From positions 35,938,101 to 36,002,100 of the forward strand of contig CM073321.1 of NCBI GenBank assembly GCA_037043015.1: DNA of 64,000 bases, read 5' to 3'. Source of the stretch: Bryum argenteum. Lineage: Eukaryota; Streptophyta; Bryopsida; Bryales; Bryaceae. Made by a program: the position numbers and the translations under genes. Below the pieces are notes generated by a model. The model was not told the origin of the DNA. It saw only the letters and a program-made list of their open reading frames with translations, and searched no databases. Positions 48,001-56,874 of this stretch are shown piece by piece; the first letter of the stretch is position 1; every line of letters starts with the position of its first letter.

Positions 48001-50355
48001 CGAACTAGATGTACCCACACAATACATTTGGCTCAACTGAAGCTCAATTTTCATCAATTTCATAATCTGAATATTCCCATTATAACAAATTACGTGTTTT
48101 AAGCTTACGTTTAAGCTTAAGAAGGTTTAGTACTAAAAACTTTCATTTCTTTAGTTACTTTTCATAAATCTTAATCTTATGATTACACAAGGTCAAATAA
48201 TCAAAGACATAAGCATAGAATAGTTTCAATTTCTCACACATAGTGTTTCTTAATATTCAAGTGTTTATTTAGTTATTTAATCCTCAGGAATGAAAGTTAA
48301 AATCTAATATAATGTTGTAAAATAAGTAATACTAAAGATAAGATTAAAATGGTTATCTAATTAAAAATTGTCACAGTAGATTAATTTTTGTCTCTTGTAT
48401 AATTATGAATTTGTATTCAGTTTGTGTTAATGTACCTTTACTTTTAGTTACAATACAACTTAGAGATCTTCGATAATATTTTTACTTTTCAAAAATGTAT
48501 GTTATCATTTGTAAGCATGAAACTGCTTTATTCTACTTATTCAAACGTTGTGGATGAAAGACTGATGCATTGCAAAATGAGGTTTGCATATGTCGCGCTT
48601 TTACAATAGCTAACATTTGAAATAACGAGAGTATAAGTCGAACGGAATTATACTAATTTTATATAGAAGTTGTTTAGCGGAAATTTCATTCAAACAACAG
48701 ATCCGAGTTTCAATATAACTTAGAAAAATCAGGTGTTTGTTTGATTTTGTGACAAATTTTAATCAAGATGTATTTGTATGGATATTAAAGTTGCCGTAAA
48801 AAAGTTACCGTTACTGCTACGGTAGAACCGACGCAGGTAGATAAGTATATATTAACATAATATTAGCCCGTAAAATAACTCGATCGTATAATACGAATGA
48901 CATGTATATCTAACTTAATATAAAATAAATATTTATGTTGAAAATTGTGTTTACGTATTTTGTTTATTAATTATTTATGGAAATCTGATTTATCATTTAT
49001 ATTTATCATATATATTATAAAATTATATAAAATTTAAGAATAATTTTATTCTGTTAAAATAAATTATAATTTGTTCTTAAATTTATTTAAATAAAAATAC
49101 CTTGATTGTTTTATTTTATTACTTTTGTTTTTTCGTTTGGTTTTAATGATTTTATAGAAAAATTTATGCTCAGTTTGATGATTTATAACTGGTTTATGTA
49201 TTTGAAATATACATTGAATTATAAGTATTATCTTCGTGAATAAATAAGTTTTTGATAAATATAACATGTAAAATGTTACATCTATAAAAAATTTATATCA
49301 ATTGATACGTAATAAGCTAAAGACTATATTAAAGTTAACAATATTAGATGAATTTATTTTTTGAAAATATTAATTTTTCTCAAAAGTTATATGTATGATT
49401 TAGTTTTCAAAAAGTTACAAAAATAAATTGTTATACTTTATTTAAAGCCTTAATAATCGTTATATCCTAATAACTTTATATATAATATTTGTTACATCAT
49501 TTTTGGTATGAAAATAATATTTAATTATTTGCTTTTCGAGTATAGATAATAGTTTGATTAAATTTAGAGTAAAGTATACTAAAATAAGTATTTAGTAAAT
49601 AAGTATGAACTTATATTAACATAATTCTTACTAAATTTGGTGATGTAATATAAGAATAATTAGGATTCAAACATTTTATAAGTAGTATTCTAAATTTTGT
49701 GTTTATTTATTTTAAGCGTTGAAATATTCTAATCTAAGTATTTGGAAAATAACGTTCAGTAACCTACATATATTAGTACTAATAATTTCTAATAGAGGTA
49801 TTCTAGGATTAAAATTGTTGTAAGTGCAATATTCAAAGTTTATTACCTACGTACAATATGTTGTGTCTTGTTAATTTATTTATTTACTAGATTTGATGTG
49901 GTATACTAAAGTAAATATTACGTAAATGAAGTTTGATATGATAGCTATAATATATTAGAATTTCATTGAAATTTGGTTTATTAAGATTTGAATCTAGATA
50001 TTGTAAGGGAAATATTCTAAGATTTTAATTGAGTTATTTGATGATCAATACTCGAAGTTTAGTAACTCGTAAAGTATATGTACTATTCTAGGTCTGGAAT
50101 AATTTAGTTATTTTGAATGTGTTATTGTATGATTCGATTTGAATTATTTTTATTCATTTATTTTGAGATTGATCTAAAGTGAATAATTTAGCACAACGTT
50201 AGAAAGTGTGATAGAAAGAGTAAGAGATTACTTATTAGCCTATGTAAAATTAAAATCCTAATCAATGATTTTGAAACAAATAAGTTAGTTGCATTACGGA
50301 ATTATGTCTTAATTTTTTAATAAAAATTTATTTCAGACTTAATTTATTTTGATCA
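45071..50355. other. AT-rich core of E3 (5.3 kb)
   Basis: No gene recognised. Extremely AT-rich with many A/T runs; longest open frames are short and low complexity. Two items stand out: a GATATACAC/TATATCAAAC tandem at 47018-47100 (about 18-20 bp units around CAAACAAGTAACGGAGTATAT) and a copy of the E3 terminus at 48067-48098. It lies between the two divergent E3 genes and their inverted promoter arms. Confidence 0.6.
48067..48098. repeat. Internal copy of the E3 terminal repeat
   Basis: Reversed, it reads AACACGTAATTTGTTATAAT then GGGAATATTCAG, matching the E3 right end over about 40 bp including bases inside the terminal repeat. Orientation is that of the right end. Confidence 0.7.
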
Positions 50356-50611
50356 TTGATTTAGTGGGGCGTGCAGCCCCCGGGCACCTCCAGTAAAGGC
50401 CCCACCCGCACGCCCACGTCGTCGCGCGGGCGGGTAAAGGCGTGGCGCCATCAGCATAGGCGACCCGCCGCCCGTTGGCGCGAGCTTCCCGCCCAATTTC
50501 GAATGGGCTTCCCGCCTCGCATTACCCGCCCCGGGGGGCCCCACGGATCGCTCGCCCGGCCCCGCCCCGACCGATGCTTCCTCCGCCCTTCCTTCACGCG
50601 CTCAAGCAGAT
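50356..50611. other. GC-rich block on the right edge of the AT-rich core
   Basis: Abrupt change from AT-rich to CpG- and C-rich DNA (for example GCGCGGGCGGGTAAAGGCG). It does not align with the left GC block, so the inverted arms start just outside it (at 50612). Confidence 0.55.
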
Positions 50612-50830
50612 GGTCTCAGCATTTCAAGCGCGCTTGCTTTTCCTCTCTCCACTCTTAGCAGGTACGCAACTTGCATACGCGGTTCCGATTTCTTACGCAT
50701 TTGCATTTCAATTCCAATCTGATCTTGCATTTTTCGACTCTTCGCGCTCTACATTTTACATTGTGCATTTAGGTTGATGGGTGTGCATAGGTCGATGGGT
50801 GTGCATCAGGTATTTCCTATTTTACGAGCT
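50612..50830 (+). promoter_or_regulatory. E3 promoter-like arm, right
   Basis: Inverted copy of 44296-44530, from GGTCTCAGCATTTCAAGCGC to the first minisatellite unit. It lies upstream of the transposase gene. The transcription start is unknown; the leader would run through the minisatellite. Confidence 0.65.
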
Positions 50831-51935
50831 AAACGCACAGCTTTTAGGTCGCAGCCTTCTAAACGCACAGCTTTTAGGTCGCAGCCTGCTAAACGCACAC
50901 CTTTTAGGTCGCAGCCTGCTAAACGTACACCTTTTAGGTCGCAGCCTGCTAAACGCACACCTTTTAGGTCGCAGCCTGCTAAACGTACACCTTTTAGGTC
51001 GCAGCCTGCTAAACGCACACCTTTTAGGTCGCAGCCTGCTAAACGTACACCTTTTAGGTCGCAGCCTGCTAAACGTACACCTTTTAGGTCGCAGCCTGCT
51101 AAACGCACACCTTTTAGGTCGCAGCCTGCTAAACGCACACCTTTTAGGTTGCAGCCTGATAAACGCCCAGCTTTAGGTAGCTGCCTGCTAATCGCACAGA
51201 TTTTAGGTCGCTACCCGCTAAACGCACGGTGTGTAGGTCGATGCCTGTTGAACGCAGTGTTTAAGTCGCTACTTGATAAGCGCACAGTGGTTAGTACTCT
51301 CCCAACTGAACGCAGTGTTTGAACGCTGCCTGCTAAACGCACAGTGTTGAGTACTCTCCCATCTAAACGCAGTGTTAGGTCACTGTCTACTAAATGCACA
51401 TTGTATAGGTCAATGTTTGCTAAACGCACAGTGTTTAGGTCGCAACCTGCTAAACGCACAGATATAAGGTCGTTGCCTGGTAAGCACACGGTGTGTAGGT
51501 CGATGCTTGTTTAACTTAGAGTATTTAGGTCGCTGCCTACTAAACACACTATTCAGGTCGCCTCCAACCGAATGCAATGTTCAGGTCGCTCCCTTAAAAC
51601 GATCAGTGTATAGGTCACAGCCTGCTATACATTCAGTGATTAGGTCCCTGCCTGCTAAGCGCTCGGTGTGTAGGTCTCTGCCTGTGTAACGCAGTGTTTA
51701 GGTCGCTGCCTTCTAAAAGCACAGTGGTAAGAACTCTCGCAACTGATCGCAGTGTTAGGTCGTTGCCTGCTAAACATGCAGTTTTCAGGTCGATCCCAAC
51801 TAGAGGCAGTGGTTAGGTCGCTGTCTGCTAAACGCAGTGTTTAGGTCGATTCCATATAGATGCAGAGTGTTTAGATCGCTGCCTGGTAAACCCGATCTGT
51901 TTAGGTCGATGCATTCTAAACGCACGGTATTTGTT
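50831..51935 (+). repeat. E3 right minisatellite (30-bp units)
   Basis: Eleven near-perfect 30-bp units from 50831 to 51160, each AAACGCACACC then TTTTAGGTCGCAGCCTGCT, followed by about 25 degenerate units. AAACGC and AAACGT versions partly alternate, giving a 60-bp higher-order period. It contains the TTTAGGTCG half-palindrome of E3 in every unit. Length divisible by three leaves all six frames largely open, so the long repetitive ORFs here are not evidence of protein. Confidence 0.93.
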
Positions 51936-52188
51936 TAAGTTATTGTTTCAGCTATGTCAACAGTCTAATGGTTTAGATCGTTCGTATTGGATGTCAAATG
52001 ATTATTTATGAACTAGTATATTAGGTAGGAAATTAAGTCCAGTCGAGCTAAATACTACTTCCTTAGGTTTTTCTCAGCATGTTCTGAGATTTCATGTTTG
52101 CGTGTTCATTTCTCTAATGGTTATTTGAATCTTTTGTGATGTTGTATAGCATATTCACGGAGCTATAATCAGAGTGTGACCGCTCTAC

Positions 52189-55117
52189 ATGGCGAGTAGT
52201 GCGTCCGATGACGACTGGGACAATCGAGGTCTTTCTTCAGAGGTATTAAAATCTCCAGGGCTTTGTTTCCATCGACGTCTATGGTGGTTTCTTGTTTAAC
52301 ATAATTTTTTTTTGGTTATTAGGATTTGGAAGATGTTGAGCTCGTTCTGCCGGATCATTTGAAGAATTGTCCTGAACTCCCGAGATGCAAATGGATAACC
52401 AAATTTGTGACACTATTGAATCCTGGAGGGGCCATTGTTGCAGAGGGTATTTGTCAAAGTGAGGGGTCTGATTGTGTATTGGGCTCCAATGACGAGCCTT
52501 TGCGAGATGATCAAGTAGTTGTTCAGATTGTAAAGTGCTTGGATTTAGAGTTTTGCCTTCTGATACAATATTTCAGTCATTAAAATGGGATCTCAGCCAC
52601 GCCATTCATGACGGTTGGTCTTTACTTAATCATTTGCATCGGGAGCAATACAATATTGCGGTTTATGCTCGTGATTAACCGGAGAGGAAAGGAGTTCGTC
52701 CGTATACTTTGGGAGAAAGACATCCAACGATCCACAGAACTCGGAGGGAGGAGCAACTATTGACCGTAGAGTCTGTCAATTTGGTTGCAAGTATGAAGTG
52801 TTGCAGTAAAAATTGCTGTCAGCCATTCCCTCGCCAAAAGATTCTGACCTTGAGAAAGCAGATGTACAAGTCTTCAGATTTTAAGTTCAAGGCGCACTTT
52901 AAGATTGATGTACATCATCGATTTCATAAAACTGCTGACGGGAGTATGATGGTTACAACGGAAGGTATTGATAATTGTGCTCGAGCTTGGCAGAATATTA
53001 CTAGAGTTCCTCCTGCAACGTTTTACAGGAAGAAAGCAGAGGCGGCTGCTGGTTTACGGGCTCGACATCACGGGAATGTTGGCTCGAAGAAACCTCGACT
53101 TCATGTGAAGCAAGCTGCTGCAACGCTTAAAGTGTTAATCGACAATGCAGCTGATCATATGCCGCACAAAGCGAAGATGCTCAGTAATGGACTCAAAGTA
53201 GTATCACGGTCATTGCCTTCCTCCTTCAAATGGAAAGATACGATCCCAGATATCAATCTCATCAACGAGAGGTTGGGGCTGAAATTCATCGCGCAAAGTA
53301 CTCTCAGCAAGATTAGGCGAACAATATTCTCTGAGTATTCGAAGAAAGCACCCGGAGACTATTTTGCTCGATGTGCAACGTGTGATAAACTTGAGACCAT
53401 GATCAAGTCCATGGTGCCAGATTCAAGTGAAGAGAACATGTGGATCAAAAAGCTTAAACCGCACTTGGACCATCATCAAACACATCGTGAGTATTATTAT
53501 ACAAACCGCTCTTTATCTATTCAAAAGCCCAAAGATGTTCTTTGCATTATCCACGACAAAATGGATCATGCGAAAATGGCTTGTCCTTTGTTCTCTCACA
53601 AAACAAAAACAAATGATGCACTTATGAAACTTCCTATTGCTGTGACGGGAATGATTGCTCACGGGCATTGCCATGTTCGTTATGCTCACTATGGACTTGA
53701 CATTTATCCGAGTGATTGCAATCACACTGTTGGATCTATTTTGAAGCTTCTGCGGGATTTAGAAGGACTTCCAATATCACATTCCAAGTCATTGTTTACT
53801 GGATCTGGAACGCATCCTTTGTTTGAGGCATTGCTTGTCGGAAAAGATGCTTGTTTGAACTCTCTTTTGCCTGAGAGTGAGTCATCAGGAGTTACGGAAT
53901 CCTTTCCTCCAGTTTTACATGTGCAACTTGACAACGCCGCCTCCGATAACAAAAATCGGTTCATGTTTTGCTTTTGGTCCCTTCTGGTACATATGGGCGT
54001 TTTCCGTGAAATTTACGTCAATTTTCTTTTAGTTGGACATACTCATGAAGATATTGACGCTGTGTTTGGACGTTGGAGTATGATTTTAAAGGAGAATGAA
54101 TATTTGACGATTCCTCTTCTGATGAAATCGTTCATGGATGCTGAGGCACTCTCAGTTATTCCACATTTGATTGAGGAGATTCCCGATTTTAAAGGATATA
54201 TCAAGGATTTCATCGCTTCTAAAGACGAAGTTCTTATTGGTCATTCGGAAGGGCAACAATTTAAATTTTTCAAACATGACAACGGGTGGCCCATGATGAA
54301 GTACAAGATGTTATGTTCTGACAATGAGTGGCTTCCATTGACAAGTAAAGGAATAAAATTGTGGAAAGAGAATTCTATTACTGGTATGCCTCTATTGCCT
54401 ACGGGAGAAATGAAGCCTCTAGCATCAATTCCTATGAAGAATCTCGATGAAATTGTGAAAGGTATATCAGGTTTCATTAAGTTGTGGGAAACTTCATGTG
54501 CCCAAGACTTGTCAGGAGAGTTTCGTCGACGACATGATTCTGTTTTACGATATTGGCGTGCAGTCAATGATTTTTTGTTGGCGCCCATGGAGGTTTCTTC
54601 TACTTTGGAGAATGGATGTTGGCCTTTGTCTCGAGTACCGTTGATTCAAGAATATCTGAACACTGGCGAATTACGCGAGGAATATGGGCAAGACCCCCAT
54701 TTTATTGGCCGATTGTGTGATAAACCAAGAGAGTCATTTCGCGTTGGTCGAGATGTATTTGTCGGCTACTTTTTGGCTTTACGTCCTGCAGATGGAGATG
54801 CTCGACCCTTTTGGATTGCGCGGACTGATTTCGATGTAGATCGCAACAATCCGGGATGTATTCAAATTCAATTTTTTAAACCTTTTAGCAAGCGCACTCT
54901 TGTTCAAGATACCTATGTCGGCTGGGACACACAAAAGAATTTTAAATGGGTTTTTGATGACAGCCATGACCCGGTCTGGCTTTATGCTGGTGCTATTTTT
55001 ACAACATGGAAATCGAGTGCCAAAGCTGGTTCTCAACGTCCAACAATCTCAATATCTGAGCAACAGGTAACCATCATCAAACAAAGTATTTTGCGTTTTG
55101 AGGTCGAGGATGAATAA
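52189..55117 (+). CDS. E3 DUF7869-type DDE transposase-like protein
   Basis: Exons 52189-52242, 52323-52529 and 52577-55117 (~930 aa). The last intron would be only 47 bp (GTAAAG...TTTCAG), so a frame shift is the alternative. ATG 52189 is chosen because MASSASDDDWDNRG splices in phase. One TAA (52676, CAA type) lies in exon 3; the frame is then open for 813 codons. Features: Cys-rich KCCSKNCCQPFPRQK; IIHDKMDHAKM (Asp, 53555); LHVQLDNAASDNKNR (Asp, 53930); and NFLLVGHTHEDIDAVFGRW (about 54030), the hallmark of the DUF7869 family. The D...DN...GHT-x-x-D pattern is that of RNase H-fold transposases. It is the only candidate mobiliser inside E3. Catalytic residues look intact. Confidence 0.75.
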
Positions 55118-55338
55118 AATTTTTGATCACTCAAGACATTGGTATTTAGGTCACGTCGACCTAAATAGTCAATCGCGGCTTTAGCTATTATGGAGGATAA
55201 AGTGGATAAGAGCAACAAAGTATTCTGGATTTTGAGGCGGAGGAGGAATAAACATTTTGATCACTGAAGACATTGGTATTTAGCTCACGTCGACCTAAAT
55301 AGTCAATCGCGGCTTTAGCTATTATGGAGGACAAAGTG
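55089..55338 (+). repeat. Tandem duplication (~125 bp) at the transposase 3' end
   Basis: 55089-55212 and 55213-55338 are about 90% alike. Each contains the end of the coding sequence (TTTTGAGG...GAATAAA), ACATTGGTATTTAG and the palindrome ...GTCGACCTAAAT. Only the first is in frame with the gene. Confidence 0.85.
55144..55300. repeat. E3 family palindromes in the transposase 3' UTR
   Basis: ATTTAGGTCACG then TCGACCTAAAT at 55144-55166, and a variant (ATTTAGCTCACG...) at 55278-55300. More half-sites at about 55699 and 55730. Confidence 0.8.
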
Positions 55339-55794
55339 GGCAAGGGCTCGTCCATAATTTTTTCTCGAATTGGATTTAAGCTCAATAACGTTGAAGTTGT
55401 TTAGAGCTTTCTCGTTCTAGGCAGAATCAGATAAGTAGATTGGTGTAATTTTTTTGTAGTAGCACTGTATTGTAACTGATATTTAAAATAGAATCGTATC
55501 TTTAGAACTATATATAATATTTGACATTGTGATGATTACTCATTTTAAGGTGTTTTCCGTTCTGATTTGCTATTCTTTCTAAATTAGATATGGAATGTGT
55601 TTTGACCATTCCAAATATATGTTCTCAATATAGTTGACTTTCTTGTTTTAATGGGATGTTTTGCTTATATTAGAGAGTTTTGAGTTTCTTATTTTGCACT
55701 TTAGGTTGAGCTGAAGTCCTTTTTGTGGGATTTAGGTCGATGATAATAGAAATATTCTCACTTTAACGAAATATGTTATTTGATGATAATTTGA
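55339..55794. other. E3 right subterminal non-coding region
   Basis: AT-rich, no gene; likely 3' UTR of the transposase plus subterminal sequence with TTTAGGTCGATG half-sites close to the end. Confidence 0.45.
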
Positions 55795-55822
55795 ATATTT
55801 CCATTATAATGAATTACGTGTT
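55795..55822. repeat. E3 right terminal inverted repeat
   Basis: Reverse complement of 35566-35593 with three mismatches. Followed by GCAA (55823-55826), matching the left flank GCAA at 35562-35565. Confidence 0.85.
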
Positions 55823-55826
55823 GCAA

Positions 55827-56874
55827 GTTGAACACACTCCATCAGCCACTCGCTCCGCAATTGTGCTTGAAACTGCAAAAGAAGTACTAGGCCCACTCCT
55901 CCTTGCTAAAGAAAGAGAACCACAGAAGATCTTAGAACTGGACGAGTTGCAAGTCATTTTTGATCGGTGTAAACACCTCACCTAGTCACCTCTCCCAACA
56001 TTTGTAACACTGTCACCACATACAAGGCTATCCGTCGCTTTGGAGTCATGGACAGTATTACCCAGTAACGTGCTGCTAGCAATTGGAAGTTCGTCCAAAA
56101 GAACATGTTTCCAAGGCAAGGAGAGGATATAGATAAGGTCTTTGTCTTTAAAATGTCTTAAGTCGGGCCGGGTTGCGGAGTGGATCTCGTGAAGCGAATG
56201 CAGTGTGGGGGTGACTTGGAGAATGCGTGGATAATGTTTGACCACGTCAAACGTGTTAGATTGTGGACGGCGATGTTTCAAGCTATTCGAGCATGGTGGA
56301 TGTCATCTGGCGCGGCGAGTAAGCAAGGATTACCCCGACTCGAACTATGGCTAGCCTTCTGACACTTTCGGTATCGCCAATGGGGAGGCTTCATGGAGCT
56401 GGTAAACTCTTTCTATTACATTCAAGTTGTGTAGCATTCAAACTTGGCCAACATTGCCTTATCCAATATTGAGCTAACTGATCTACTTCCAATGTTTCTA
56501 GAATCTTAGCGAAGACGAACTTGCAGAGATGCCATCATGCAACCTTGCGGAACCAATTCACAACAAGTCGAAGCAATAGTCTGGAGATCGGGGTAGCGAC
56601 TTGTATGTGGCAGCCGTGGACGACTTCGTGCGAGCGTTCATGCAATGTATTGCGTACTCCCAGTTCTTGGAAGGAGAGCGTCCTGGAAACGGTCCTTCAA
56701 AAGAGGAGCTCACGCTCAGACGCGCACATAGATCTGCAGCCAAATCACTTACCGAAGCGATTCTCAAGATGCCCGATGCTGATGAGAGGTGGACCAGAGA
56801 CCCGCATCTTAAAGGAGAAGAGGTATTTTTTTGTCTAAAACGCAATTCTAATAATGCTTTCGAAGATGAGCGTG
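55827..56874 (+). pseudogene. E1 MULE-type transposase, middle part
   Basis: It resumes the transposase after E3: VEHTPSATRSAIVLETAKEV, ELDELQVIFDRCKHL. Stops and shifts follow. At WIMFDHVKRVRLWTAM (first catalytic Asp) the sequence jumps to IRAWWMSSGAASKQG, about 180 residues farther in E2. This deletes the region holding the second catalytic Asp. A 100-bp intron (56402-56501) sits exactly where E2 has its intron. Exon 2 then reads DELAEMPSCNLAEPIHNK, matching EELAEMPSCYLVESIHNK. It is interrupted by LTR-b after FEDER. Confidence 0.7.

Larger units (their letters stand above)
35566..55822. mobile_element. E3: 20.3-kb DNA transposon with DUF7869-type transposase and ParB-MTase-FCP1 cargo
   Basis: The left end AATTCGTAATTCATTATAAT and the reversed right end AACACGTAATTCATTATAAT match at 25 of 28 positions. 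It interrupts the E1 transposase: the left flank ends AGAGAGCAA and the right flank resumes GCAAGTTGAAC. The target duplication is therefore GCAA, or CAA if the G is shared by chance. Removing E3 restores a frame that aligns residue by residue with E2 (LIREQVEHTPSATRS against LIEEHVERNPQATTS). Contents: long minus-strand gene 43523-35926, AT-rich core 45071-50355, plus-strand transposase 52189-55117. The termini do not match CACTA, hAT, Harbinger or MULE ends that I know, so the superfamily is probably defined by the DUF7869 protein. Confidence 0.82.

Noticed and set aside
48067-48098. True right end of E3 at 48098
   Set aside because: The E1 transposase frame resumes only at 55827, with GCAA on both sides, so the insertion end is 55822.
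50806-51322. Pentapeptide-repeat protein (antisense VRLAGCDLKG repeats) or other repeat proteins
   Set aside because: The 30-bp unit is divisible by three, so several frames stay open over the array with different decapeptides. There is no flanking domain and the left array does not keep the frame.
35566-55822. E3 as a CACTA or Harbinger element because of a 3-bp duplication
   Set aside because: Termini lack CACTA or GGG/GAG starts and the encoded protein is not of those families.
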